A stretch of 24,081 bases of DNA from OMIW01 sp044235645 (lineage in GTDB: Bacteria > Bdellovibrionota_C > UBA2361 > OMIW01), in assembly GCA_044235645.1 (NCBI GenBank), contig JBIIHQ010000019.1, positions 1-24,081 of the forward strand, read 5' to 3'. The notes under the pieces are model-generated. The model saw nothing but the letters and a program-made list of their open reading frames with translations, made no database searches and was not told where the DNA came from. Positions 1-8,780 of the stretch are shown piece by piece (the first letter of the stretch is position 1; the number at the start of each line of letters is the position of its first letter). The translations under genes and the position numbers were made by a program.

Positions 1-2
1 CG

Positions 3-263
3 CGCAAAGAGCTGCATGTCGAGCGATTGGGGCGCGGAGTCGCGTGGTTTGACACAGGCACTTTCGACTCGCTCATTCAGGCATCGGTATTTGTCCAGTC
101 GATCGAGCAGCGCCAGGGGCTCATGATCGCGTGCCCTGAAGAAATAGCTTATCGGCTCGGATATATTTCGGCTGAGGACTTGGGACGACTTGGTCGAGAA
201 ATGGAGAAGAACAGTTACGGGCAGTATTTGGTCCGATTACAGAAAGAGGCGGGCGGAGCTTAG
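3..263 (+). CDS. rmlA: Glucose-1-phosphate thymidylyltransferase, C-terminal part (5' end outside window)
   Basis: Only the last 86 codons are present; the reading frame is open to the window edge, so the start lies upstream. RmlA joins dTTP and glucose-1-phosphate to make dTDP-glucose, the first step of dTDP-L-rhamnose synthesis for cell-surface polysaccharide, in the cytoplasm. The visible part matches the RmlA C-terminus closely: a GRGVAWFDTGTFDSL block near codons 9-23, then IEQRQGL, CPEEIAYRLGYI, and the closing NSYGQYL motif. An internal TTG at 27 could be taken for a start, but the homologous sequence continues upstream of it, so this is a truncated view and not a short gene. It ends at a TAG followed by a good terminator hairpin, so it is probably the last gene of its transcript. 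Confidence 0.88.
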   Translation, partial: RKELHVERLGRGVAWFDTGTFDSLIQASVFVQSIEQRQGLMIACPEEIAYRLGYISAEDLGRLGREMEKNSYGQYLVRLQKEAGGA

Positions 264-307
264 ACCTAAAATAGGACCTAGCATCTTCTGCGATGCGCGC
301 AATAATG

Positions 308-365
308 AACGGGCCGTGAGGCAATGCCGTGAAGCAACAACCCGACTCAAGGCCCGTTCTCTTTT
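308..365 (+). terminator. Rho-independent terminator after rmlA
   Basis: AACGGGCC (308-315) pairs with GGCCCGTT (351-358). After one G/A mismatch, TGAG (317-320) pairs with CTCA (346-349). The loop is about 25 nt, and CTCTTTT (359-365) follows on the + strand. It sits 44 nt past the rmlA stop and just outside the convergent pckG stop. The stem could also work on the - strand for pckG, but no T run follows there. Confidence 0.7.
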
Positions 366-367
366 AA

Positions 368-2197
368 CTACTCGGCAGCAACTACCCACTTCTCTGGCGA
401 TCGCCAGAGTGCCGAGAGGATGAGCTCCCGAATGAGGATGAACTCCTTGGGCAATTTGTCGTAAAGCGCGGAGAAGAGGCTTTCGTGTGAGAGAATCTCC
501 TGTTTCCATAGCTCGGCATCGACCGACATGGCCGCTTGGAATTGCTCTCGGGTATAATCGGCACCGCGCCAATCAATATCATCAAATCGGGGAACCCAAC
601 CGAGGGGGCTCTCGATGGCAGTGACTCGGCCATGAGTGCGATCTACTATCCACTTGAGGATCCGCATATTCTCACCAAATCCTGGCCAGAGGAACTTCCC
701 GCTATCATCCTTGCGGAACCAGTTCACCCCAAATATACGGGGGGGGTGCGGTAGATTCCGACCGAAATTGAGCCAGTGATTGAAGTAATCACCCGCGTGA
801 TACCCCATGAACGGCAGCATAGCGAAGGGATCGCGTCGAACAACCCCTTGCTGTCCCATCGCAGCTGCCGTTGTCTCTGAGCCCATCGTTGCTGCCGCAT
901 AGACTCCATAGTTCCAATTGAACGCCTGATAGACGAGTGGTACGGTGGTGCTTCGTCGTCCCCCGAATATCAGCGCGCTGATAGGAACGCCAGCGGGGTC
1001 TTCCCAAGCGGGGTCGATAACCGGGCACTGTGACGCAGGAGCGGTGAATCGAGCATTTGGGTGGGCGGCCGGTTTACCGCTGGTCTTGTCGTACGGTTGC
1101 CCTCGCCAATCGGTGAGCCCTTCCGGTACCTCCTTGGTCATCCCTTCCCACCACACATCGCCGTCTGCGGTCAACGCCACGTTCGTGAAGATGGTATTCT
1201 TCTCAATCGTCGCCATCGCGTTCGGGTTGGTTTCGTAGTTGGTTCCGGGGGCGACCCCGAAGAAGCCAGCCTCGGGATTGATACCTCGAAGGTGTCCAGA
1301 TTCATCTGGCTTAATCCACGCGATATCGTCACCGATACAGGTAACCTTCCACCCATCCATCTCTTTTGGAGGGACGAGCATCGCGAAGTTTGTTTTCCCG
1401 CACGCTGAGGGGAACGCTGCCGCGACGTAGGTTTTTTCCTTCTTCGGAGATTCGACTCCGAGGATGAGCATGTGCTCTGCAAGCCAGTTCTGCTCCCGAG
1501 CCATCGAGGATGCAATCCGGAGAGCGAAGCATTTCTTTCCAAGAAGTGCATTGCCACCGTAACCTGAGCCGTACGACATGATGAGCTTCTCTTCGGGGAA
1601 GTGGCAGATGTATTTGGTCTCAGGATTGCACGGCCACCGCACATCTTTTTGCCCTTCAGCCAGAGGGGCACCGACGGTGTGAAGGCATCGGACGAAGGCC
1701 TTATTCCCGAGCGCTTGAATCACCCCCCGACCCATGCGGGTCATGATTCGCATGCTAACGGCGACGTAGGCACTGTCAGATATTTCAATCCCAATGTGCG
1801 ATATCGGCGAGCCTATCGGTCCCATGCTAAAGGGAATGACGTACATGGTGCGTCCCGCCATACAGCCATCAAAGAGCTGATGGAGGGTTGCCTTCATCTC
1901 TTTCGGATCTCGCCAGTTGTTAGTTGGTCCTGCGTCACTCTTCCTGATGGAGTTTATAAATGTCTTGTCCTCAACCCGGGCAACATCGGAGGGGTCCGAC
2001 CACGCAAGATACGAATGAGGCCGTTTGATTGGATTGAGTCTCTTAAAGGTGCCGGCATCGACGAGAGTCTGACAAAGTCGATTGTACTCTTCCTCAGATC
2101 CGTCACACCAATATATGTCTTTGGGCTTAGTGAGCGCAGCCACTTCTTCAATCCATTGAAGTAGCTCCTGATTGGTGACGTAGGATGGTGCGTTCAT
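368..2197 (-). CDS. pckG: Phosphoenolpyruvate carboxykinase (GTP)
   Basis: A cytoplasmic enzyme that converts oxaloacetate and GTP to phosphoenolpyruvate, CO2 and GDP, the committing step of gluconeogenesis (EC 4.1.1.32). The 609 residues match the GTP-dependent family in length. Visible motifs: substrate-loop region FSMGPIGSP (123-131), the YGSGYGGNALLGKK block (209-222), the kinase-1a P-loop with the active-site cysteine FPSACGKTN (262-270, Cys266), the metal-binding Asp pair GDD (289-291), FGGRRSTTVPL (411-421) and the guanine-binding region FRKDDSGKFLWPGFGEN (494-510). All catalytic elements look intact. The ATG at 2197 is preceded by AAGGGGG at good spacing. It lies 279 nt downstream of the vWA operon in the same direction, and convergent with rmlA. 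The upstream gap contains a 7-bp inverted repeat. Confidence 0.97.
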   Translation of the reverse strand: MNAPSYVTNQELLQWIEEVAALTKPKDIYWCDGSEEEYNRLCQTLVDAGTFKRLNPIKRPHSYLAWSDPSDVARVEDKTFINSIRKSDAGPTNNWRDPKEMKATLHQLFDGCMAGRTMYVIPFSMGPIGSPISHIGIEISDSAYVAVSMRIMTRMGRGVIQALGNKAFVRCLHTVGAPLAEGQKDVRWPCNPETKYICHFPEEKLIMSYGSGYGGNALLGKKCFALRIASSMAREQNWLAEHMLILGVESPKKEKTYVAAAFPSACGKTNFAMLVPPKEMDGWKVTCIGDDIAWIKPDESGHLRGINPEAGFFGVAPGTNYETNPNAMATIEKNTIFTNVALTADGDVWWEGMTKEVPEGLTDWRGQPYDKTSGKPAAHPNARFTAPASQCPVIDPAWEDPAGVPISALIFGGRRSTTVPLVYQAFNWNYGVYAAATMGSETTAAAMGQQGVVRRDPFAMLPFMGYHAGDYFNHWLNFGRNLPHPPRIFGVNWFRKDDSGKFLWPGFGENMRILKWIVDRTHGRVTAIESPLGWVPRFDDIDWRGADYTREQFQAAMSVDAELWKQEILSHESLFSALYDKLPKEFILIRELILSALWRSPEKWVVAAE

Positions 2198-2264
2198 AGT
2201 GCGTGTCCCCCTTTTGCCGAAATGCCGCCCCCGAATCTGCCTGCTCTCAGCGGGCCATCAGAGA

Positions 2265-2299
2265 AACGGCTTTTGCGATGCCAGCGAGATTCAGCCGTT
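2265..2299. repeat. Inverted repeat in the pckG leader region
   Basis: In the 279-nt gap 2198-2476 between the vWA gene and pckG, AACGGCT (2265-2271) and AGCCGTT (2293-2299) form a perfect 7-bp dyad with a 21-nt loop. It is flanked by two copies of GCTCTCAGC (2243-2251 and 2307-2315). I cannot assign a convincing -35/-10 pair for pckG. The rest of the gap shows no credible gene, and no clear terminator follows the vWA gene. A regulatory role is inference only. Confidence 0.35.
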
Positions 2300-2476
2300 C
2301 GCTTGAGCTCTCAGCAGTGTGGGCTGTGAAGCAAACCTACTGCGAGGAAAACGGCGAAGCGCTGAAATATCAATCTGGTGCGCTTTTGCTTTCGCGAACA
2401 GCTTAGCCAATTTTTCAGAGAAAATCTACGAGATAGTTATCAATAATAGGGCTTTTCTAGGCGATTATCGCGCATC

Positions 2477-4999
2477 TCAACGAGCTCGTACGCTTTCCCA
2501 CAAGCGTAGTGCCAATGAGGCAAGAAAAAACACAACTGAAGCAATAAGAAGGGCCGGAGATATCGAATATACCTCGCGCTTTGAGGTGCCGAGCTGATCA
2601 AGATATTCTCTTGATGGGTTAACGAGGCCACCTGAGGCATCAGCAAGTCGTCTGAGAAGCGCTCTGTTAGTTCCATTCCCTGTCTGTTCTGCAATCTCAA
2701 GAGGATCGACGATGAATGAGGATTCAGGTAGGGATCGACTACCGACTGACGGATATATCGTATAGGTCCCGGGGACTGGATCCCGTATGATTGAGCGTAG
2801 ATGACCGGGAGCAATTGTCTGAAATAAGAGAGGCATTTGATTGAGCTTGGCGGCGAAGTCGCGGGCTGCCTGCTCATTATAGAGAGCAACATCGAGCTCA
2901 ATCATTCCGTACCTCTGCTTAACGGAAAGATCATATCGCACCGATGAATCCGTCCCGCTCTTACCCCGGGCAGATGTAATAAGGTCACTCCATAGCTGAG
3001 CATTCTGGGCCCATCGGATCCACCGTGAGGTCCATCTACCCGCTGCATCAGTTGTAAGTGCAATTACTCGTCCTCGTCCCTTTTTCCATGAAGCAAGCAA
3101 AGGCCGGTCTCCGTCTTCAGCTCCAACAGTCAGCTCGGGGAGGGCTTGAGGGTGGGGCAGGGTTTCAACAAAACCCTGAATTTGGGGAATATCTTTTACT
3201 GTAGTTATGGGCTCTGAAATCTGTTTTCTTGAAACGGTGAAATCGGAGGTCTCTCGAAGCGTTCGTTCTCCCGCGTTTACCTTAATATCTGAGAGAAATA
3301 TTCGTGGCAGAGCAGTTGGATCGTTCGTTTGATGATAGATCCCACCACCGAGCCTCGCCATCTCAGACATCGTGCTATCTTGGAAGAGGCCAACAAGTAC
3401 AGTGCTCGTTGTTATTCCCTCTCGCCTGAACTCTTCGGACATTTGAATGAGAAAACTCTGATTTGCCCGAAGCATTCCATCTGTGAGTACGATGACGTGT
3501 TTTTTTCCAGCCTTTGCTGTCAGGAGCTGACGTCGTGCCTCATCCATCGCAGGGACGAGATTTGTACCTAGTTTAGGAAAAAGGTACTTAATTCTCTCGA
3601 GCGCCTGGGCCCGATTTTCCCGAAGCTGATTCATCTTGACAACGACGAAGGGCATGTTGTCAAACCCGATGACGCTCAGATAGTCGTCATCCTTGAGATT
3701 ACGAACAACCTCCTCAGCGGCCTCTTTTGCATAATCGAGCTTTCGCAGCTCACCCATGCTATTCGATTTATCGAGGACAAGGGCAACCGCAGAATTGATT
3801 CGCTTCTGTTCGGCGCGAGGAGGGAGAAGCTTGACGGGAAGGTACGGCTCAAGAGTAGATCCCCGATATCCACCGAGTCCAAAGCTTCGATTTCCCCCCA
3901 CCATAATCAGACCACCACCATTTTCGATGAATGGCACAAGTGAGTCCAACTTTGCTGTACCTAGTTGTTGCGCTCCGACATTATTAAGTATGATGGCTGA
4001 AAAATCGGAGAACGGGGGAATAGTACCTGAGCCGACATGTACCGTCACAAGCTCATATGATTGTGAGGTTAAGAGCTCTTGTAGGGTTTCTCCCTCCTCT
4101 ACAATCCCGCTGAGCAAGAGCACTCGCTCGCGCCTCTGACTGTTTATCACTGCTATCTTCTTTGATGTTGGGTAGGAGGGGTCAGAGGGACTGAAGCTAA
4201 CCTCAATTCGATGAAGTCCTGCCGCATCAGCATCTGTTTTTGCAGCAAAAGGAAGCTCAGTATTGGCCGAAATAGAGACATTTTTATCGAGAATTGTTTT
4301 CTCTCCATCTCGAATCACGAATCGGCCTGATTGGGTCTTCGCCGTATCATTTTTTACAGCCGCGCGTATAGCGACGCTGGTTTTTGCGGGCGCCTGGAAC
4401 GGAACAGTTAAGTTTGAGACTGCGACGTCGGGTCCATGAGAGTCGGATTCGGCGGAAGGAATGAGCGGGAACATAGGGGTCCCACGCGAGCGGACAAGAG
4501 AGAGTATCTCCTCCTCAGAGGAGCCTGTCATCCATCCGTCAGAGGCGAGGATTAAAGGTACATTTGGCAGCTTTTCCAAAGCTTTAAAAAGATCAGACTT
4601 ATCAGCTCCAATCTCTCGGGCCCGGGAGCGCAATGAGGAAAGAGAGGGAATCGACCCACTAGATTCTACTAATTCGGGAGAGAGATTCTTACCAAATGAA
4701 TGGAGAGTCGTCGGCCCAAGTTCTTTTAATTTTAGCAATAGCTCAGAGGAAGTGTCAGGATCCATGCTGTCTGAGATATCAAAGAGCGCACTGAGGGAGC
4801 GTTCCTTGTCGATGTCAGAAAGGGATGGATTAAGAAGGACGATGGTGGCCAACACGACGGAGCATACGAGGAAAAAGGTCGCGACAACCAATCGCCACGT
4901 GCGGAGATGGTTCAGCCTGCGAGCTCGAAGGATGATGGAGATAATTGCTCCGAGACCAAGCCATACGAGAGGAGTCCAGGTGAGAGAGACGGGAGTCAC
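2477..4999 (-). CDS. Membrane protein with two vWA regions and a glutamine-amidotransferase-like segment
   Basis: 840 residues, anchored at both ends: TM segments near 13-27 and 37-57, and one near 812-833. A first vWA-like region follows with a MIDAS-type D-x-S-x-S (D74, S76, S78). Then comes an Ig-like stretch (about 190-290). A class-I glutamine-amidotransferase-like segment covers about 290-395, with GGGLIMVGGNRSFGLGGYRG at 361-380. A second vWA domain at about 405-590 has a complete-looking MIDAS (D410, S412, S414) and LTDG (505-508). This architecture is known from vWA proteins encoded next to MoxR ATPases. The domain layout suggests metal-dependent protein binding on the periplasmic side; the ligand is unknown. 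The GTG start overlaps the previous stop as GTGA and has a perfect AGGAGG upstream. It is the last gene of the operon. Confidence 0.9.
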   Translation of the reverse strand: MTPVSLTWTPLVWLGLGAIISIILRARRLNHLRTWRLVVATFFLVCSVVLATIVLLNPSLSDIDKERSLSALFDISDSMDPDTSSELLLKLKELGPTTLHSFGKNLSPELVESSGSIPSLSSLRSRAREIGADKSDLFKALEKLPNVPLILASDGWMTGSSEEEILSLVRSRGTPMFPLIPSAESDSHGPDVAVSNLTVPFQAPAKTSVAIRAAVKNDTAKTQSGRFVIRDGEKTILDKNVSISANTELPFAAKTDADAAGLHRIEVSFSPSDPSYPTSKKIAVINSQRRERVLLLSGIVEEGETLQELLTSQSYELVTVHVGSGTIPPFSDFSAIILNNVGAQQLGTAKLDSLVPFIENGGGLIMVGGNRSFGLGGYRGSTLEPYLPVKLLPPRAEQKRINSAVALVLDKSNSMGELRKLDYAKEAAEEVVRNLKDDDYLSVIGFDNMPFVVVKMNQLRENRAQALERIKYLFPKLGTNLVPAMDEARRQLLTAKAGKKHVIVLTDGMLRANQSFLIQMSEEFRREGITTSTVLVGLFQDSTMSEMARLGGGIYHQTNDPTALPRIFLSDIKVNAGERTLRETSDFTVSRKQISEPITTVKDIPQIQGFVETLPHPQALPELTVGAEDGDRPLLASWKKGRGRVIALTTDAAGRWTSRWIRWAQNAQLWSDLITSARGKSGTDSSVRYDLSVKQRYGMIELDVALYNEQAARDFAAKLNQMPLLFQTIAPGHLRSIIRDPVPGTYTIYPSVGSRSLPESSFIVDPLEIAEQTGNGTNRALLRRLADASGGLVNPSREYLDQLGTSKREVYSISPALLIASVVFFLASLALRLWESVRAR

Positions 5000-6804
5000 G
5001 CGAGCCTCCTCTTAGTCCCCGATCTGGAGCGAACAACGAGTGCGCCATCGATGCACATTAAAACGAGGAGAACAGTGATTAAGGTCGGTATGGTGGAATT
5101 TGTTGAGCGATTGTTCTCCGAAACTTTGGTTGTTCCCGATGTGGAGAGCGAGATCGGTCTTTGGCCAAAAAGGTTCGATTCTGACTCATCAAAAAAAGTA
5201 ATTGCTCGAACATCATCCGGGCCATTCGTGGAGTGTATTACAATGAGACCCGGTACCGAGAGGGTATGAGGATCGGCGACAATAGGAAGTTCAGACGAAT
5301 AGGCTAGATAGTAAGGTTTTTCTCCCCCGGCTGTGGGAGAAAGAGGCGAATAGGGAGATAGTTCACCAATTGTGCCGTTCGGAAATAGGTGATTGATTGT
5401 ATTAAGTAACAAAATACTGAGTGAAGGATTCCCGGCACCGAGAAAAGGAAGAGCTTCACATCCCAGGACTACGGTGTGGGTACCATAAGGGAAGCCCTCT
5501 GCGATGATGGTACCTTGGTCTCCGCGTAATAGGGGCGAAAACATCCCTCCGGTCTCGAGCACAGCCCCCCCTACTCCGAGAATTGTATCGGGCGAGAGGT
5601 AGCGGAAGAGGGGGGATGAGCCTTCCCAAATGGCAACATTCCATGGACTGGTAAAGGGAGTGCTTCTGATCAGGGAAGCATCAGGAGGGGGTAGGATGTA
5701 GAGAGAGGGCTTTGTTTTCGGCCGTTGAGGGGATAATCGATGGAATATCCAACCAGCGACCCTTGGAGGATTTTCCTCTATTTGCGTTGGTGGTATCTCC
5801 TCAAGTGTTCCACCGAGAACTCGATCAAGGCCGAGCTGTTGAGGGTTAAGATGAGATACAACGCCGATAGTGGTGGCAGGGCGTCCAATTGAAAGCCAGG
5901 ATTCATCATCTGCTCCTAGGCTGTTATCAGGCCCAATCTCAGGAGATTCGATTCGGGCAAAGTATCCAAGGCCTTCGCCGGGAGGAGGCGGAAATGTGAC
6001 GATTGAGCCACTATTTGGTTCAACGACGATCTTACGACGTTCCGTTAACCGCTTACTGCCATCAGAAGATATTAGTGAAAGCCCTACTGTTACGGATATT
6101 TTTTCCGTCGAGAATGCGCGCAGTTTGACCGAGATATCCTTTGTCGGGGCAACCCACATCTTTTCAACCGCAACATTATTTAGGGGGGTTAGCCCGACGG
6201 GTAGGAGGATCACTCTGGCACGATCGGTTTCTGATTGTTCTATGGGTGAGGGGCTGGAGATAAATATTCTATCGGTATCCTCCCGGCTCAGGAGGGACGG
6301 TAGCTTTGTTTTTATCTCTCCGGCTCCGTACGCTGGTTTAATTGATGCGAGTGTCGTGGCAGCTGAGGCAGATGGAACGAAGCCGTCGGTGACTGGGGCG
6401 AGTCTTGGCGTCGTTACCATTACGAGGACGGAGTCTTTCTCAAGATCGGCTCTGAGAGCCTCTTTCGCTCTCTCTATCACATTTTCAAAGATGGTGGTTG
6501 ATTCCCTCGTAATGGCTGATGTTTGAAAGCGGTTGTCGATAACGAGAATGGCTCGTTGGCGGGAGCCTGAAAAGCTAAAGCCAGAGGCTGCGAGGCTTAA
6601 CAGAAGGAGTATTAGTAATTCGAATAGAAATCGGAAAGGAGGAAAAAATCGCCTTGGTCTACCCCCCTCAGAGATGAATTGACTCAACAGAAAGAGGGTT
6701 GGGACCTCCGTCGGCTCACCATAGGAGACCCGCCTATAAATGACTAAAAGGATGCCGGTTCCGATGGGGATACCGAGGAGAGCAAGCGGGTAGAGAAAAC
6801 TCAT
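4996..6804 (-). CDS. BatA-like membrane protein (aerotolerance-operon N-terminal domain) with degenerate vWA
   Basis: 602 residues. The start has the typical BatA N-terminal layout: MSFLYPLALLGIPIG with a TM segment (about 5-23), a PTLFLL segment (35-40), RRFFPPFRF, then a second TM (about 59-76). A vWA-like strand AILVIDNRF (85-93) follows, but the metal-site D-x-S-x-S is replaced by D-N-R-F-Q, so this domain probably cannot bind metal in the usual way. A C-terminal TM lies near 569-588 before a basic tail. The ATG has a GGGGGA ribosome site that overlaps the end of the DUF58 gene, 8 nt upstream. The stop overlaps the next gene by 4 nt. Family knowledge: Bat proteins work with MoxR and DUF58 proteins in envelope stress resistance. 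The exact role here is unknown. Confidence 0.85.
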   Translation of the reverse strand: MSFLYPLALLGIPIGTGILLVIYRRVSYGEPTEVPTLFLLSQFISEGGRPRRFFPPFRFLFELLILLLLSLAASGFSFSGSRQRAILVIDNRFQTSAITRESTTIFENVIERAKEALRADLEKDSVLVMVTTPRLAPVTDGFVPSASAATTLASIKPAYGAGEIKTKLPSLLSREDTDRIFISSPSPIEQSETDRARVILLPVGLTPLNNVAVEKMWVAPTKDISVKLRAFSTEKISVTVGLSLISSDGSKRLTERRKIVVEPNSGSIVTFPPPPGEGLGYFARIESPEIGPDNSLGADDESWLSIGRPATTIGVVSHLNPQQLGLDRVLGGTLEEIPPTQIEENPPRVAGWIFHRLSPQRPKTKPSLYILPPPDASLIRSTPFTSPWNVAIWEGSSPLFRYLSPDTILGVGGAVLETGGMFSPLLRGDQGTIIAEGFPYGTHTVVLGCEALPFLGAGNPSLSILLLNTINHLFPNGTIGELSPYSPLSPTAGGEKPYYLAYSSELPIVADPHTLSVPGLIVIHSTNGPDDVRAITFFDESESNLFGQRPISLSTSGTTKVSENNRSTNSTIPTLITVLLVLMCIDGALVVRSRSGTKRRLA

Positions 6805-6812
6805 ATTCCCCC

Positions 6813-7700
6813 TTATCCGATAAGACCAATATCTCGGAGATTTGCGCCGATGAACGATACGGGGTCGGTTAGATCTGCGGGAGTTACAAACCGAATCATT
6901 GATCCAGTAACCACATCCTCGACAGCTCGGTTGTGGCTGGTAAGCATCGTATCGAAATCAGAGGAATCAATTCCTGACGTTAGAGAGGCACGAATACCAG
7001 TTTCACCATCAAAAATCTCATCGAGCGGATAGTCGTAAGGATGGCGATCAAAATCACTTAGTATCTGAACGAAGGTCGTATCGAGATTTTTTGAGCGAGC
7101 TTGATTCGAGACTTCCTCAAGAGTTTCAGTGGGATAGAGGAAGTCAGATATGAATATAAGAATTCCCGGAGCTCGGGTGCGAGCGACGAACGCGCGAAAT
7201 GAGGTTGCAAGATCGGGGTTGTTTTCGGATGTTGCTGAAAAGAGCGGGGCAAGCTGCCGAAATGAAGTGAGAGATTTTATTCGAAAAGCGGCCCCTGCTC
7301 CCAGAACAGCAAGAGATACCTCATCCCTTTGAGAGAGAGCGACATAGGCGATACCGAGTGCAAGACTTGCGGCGAAGCTCCATTTATCTTCACCGATCGA
7401 ACAGCGCATTGAACGGCTACCGTCAACGATAATGTAGACCGCGAGATTCTGCTCCTCGTTAAAGGTTTTGACATACATGCGATCGCTGCGGGCGTAGAGA
7501 TTCCAGTCGATATCTCGGGGATGATCACCCGGTTGATAATTCCGATAATCGGAAAACTCTATGCCGTGGCCCCGCTTAAGCGAGACGTGAATTCCCTGGG
7601 TAACCCCTAAAAGGGCCCGCCTACTGCGCAATGTTAGCAGACCCAGAGAGCGAAGAGCTGTTTCGTCTAAATACGTTGGAAGCAAAAGAGGCTCTCCCAA
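6813..7700 (-). CDS. DUF58 family protein (MoxR partner)
   Basis: 295 residues. The DUF58 signature is clear: GIEFSDYRNYQPGDHPRDIDW (46-66, with the RxYxxGD core) and then a vWA-like fold with MIDAS-type DGSRS (93-97). No membrane segment is visible, so it is probably cytoplasmic or peripheral. DUF58 proteins are almost always encoded beside MoxR ATPases and are thought to be their binding partners. The start is a TTG at 7700; the same frame meets a stop at 7707-7709 upstream, so no earlier start is possible. The ribosome site is poor, which suggests translational coupling to moxR, whose stop is 14 nt upstream. Confidence 0.92.
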   Translation of the reverse strand: MGEPLLLPTYLDETALRSLGLLTLRSRRALLGVTQGIHVSLKRGHGIEFSDYRNYQPGDHPRDIDWNLYARSDRMYVKTFNEEQNLAVYIIVDGSRSMRCSIGEDKWSFAASLALGIAYVALSQRDEVSLAVLGAGAAFRIKSLTSFRQLAPLFSATSENNPDLATSFRAFVARTRAPGILIFISDFLYPTETLEEVSNQARSKNLDTTFVQILSDFDRHPYDYPLDEIFDGETGIRASLTSGIDSSDFDTMLTSHNRAVEDVVTGSMIRFVTPADLTDPVSFIGANLRDIGLIG

Positions 7701-7714
7701 TTGTTTTTACCGTT

Positions 7715-8716
7715 TTACTTCGCACTCCTCACCTGATGTAACAGGTCGTCAGCGGTCACTCCGTCTGCTTCCGCATGAAAGTTCAGTAATAAGCGATGTC
7801 TGAGAGCAGGAATGAAAGCCGTCTTAAGGTCATCAAACGAGAGGTTGATTCTTCCATCAATCAGCGCCTCTACTTTTGCCATGAGAACAACCGATTGAGC
7901 CCCCCGAGGTCCTGGTCCGAACCGAACATATTTTTTGACCATCGGAGTAGCATGTTCATTCTGAGGGGAGACGGCAGCCAACATCCTCACGAGGACGTCG
8001 TTAAGCGGTTCGGCTACGAAGACCTTCCTTACAAGATGGCGCATTCGAATTAATGTGGCGGGTGCTGCCGGTCCATCAAGGATAGAGCGAGCTTCGGGGA
8101 TAGCAGCCCCGGTCGTTCGGCGGAGGATCTCCTTGAGGTCTTCAGATGTGGGCGCTGGCACCGGCAGTTTTATAAGAAATCGATCGAGTTGTGCTTCGGG
8201 GAGCGGATACGTTCCATCCAGCTCTATGGGGTTCTGAGTGGCGAGCACAAAGAAGGGTTCGTGAAGCCGATGGGTTTCACCGAGAACCGTGACTTGGCGC
8301 TCCTCCATTGCTTCAAGCAATGCTGCCTGAGTTTTAGCCGTCGCCCGATTTATTTCATCGGCAAGAACCACATGTGCAAATAATGGCCCCGGCCTAAAAA
8401 CAAAACTTCTTCTGCCGGATTCATCTTCGGTCAGTACCTGTGTTCCCGTCACGTCTGATGGCATGAGATCGGGAGTAAATTGTATTCTTTTGAACGACAT
8501 GCCGAGCGTCTGGGAAATTGACTTGATAAGAAGAGTTTTTCCCAGACCCGGAGCACCCTCGAGAAGCACATGCCCTCCCGCAAATATAGCTGAGATGATA
8601 CCGCGGATGACTCCGGGCATTCCTACAAGTACCCGACTGACCTCCGCCTGGACTTCGGAGAAGGTGCCCTTAAATATGGCGATTTCTTGCTCGAGTTCGG
8701 TCGTTGTCTGTGTCAT
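7715..8716 (-). CDS. moxR: MoxR family AAA+ ATPase
   Basis: 333 residues, the usual MoxR length. Walker A GAPGLGKT (54-61), Walker B VVLADE (116-121) followed by INRA, sensor-1 region ATQNP (159-163), and the conserved YPLPEAQLDRF (170-180) are all intact. MoxR ATPases form ring-like chaperone machines that use ATP to mature or activate partner complexes, often through vWA-domain adaptors. Here those partners are the DUF58, BatA-like and double-vWA proteins encoded immediately downstream. The start ATG at 8716 has only a weak AGGCGAC-type ribosome site. It lies 64 nt after the low-complexity membrane protein gene, the widest gap inside the operon. Confidence 0.96.
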   Translation of the reverse strand: MTQTTTELEQEIAIFKGTFSEVQAEVSRVLVGMPGVIRGIISAIFAGGHVLLEGAPGLGKTLLIKSISQTLGMSFKRIQFTPDLMPSDVTGTQVLTEDESGRRSFVFRPGPLFAHVVLADEINRATAKTQAALLEAMEERQVTVLGETHRLHEPFFVLATQNPIELDGTYPLPEAQLDRFLIKLPVPAPTSEDLKEILRRTTGAAIPEARSILDGPAAPATLIRMRHLVRKVFVAEPLNDVLVRMLAAVSPQNEHATPMVKKYVRFGPGPRGAQSVVLMAKVEALIDGRINLSFDDLKTAFIPALRHRLLLNFHAEADGVTADDLLHQVRSAK

Positions 8717-8780
8717 CTTTGTCGTCGCCTGTTTTTCTGTCAGTCAAAACGCGATCTGCTAACGGAAACTTCTGAAAATC

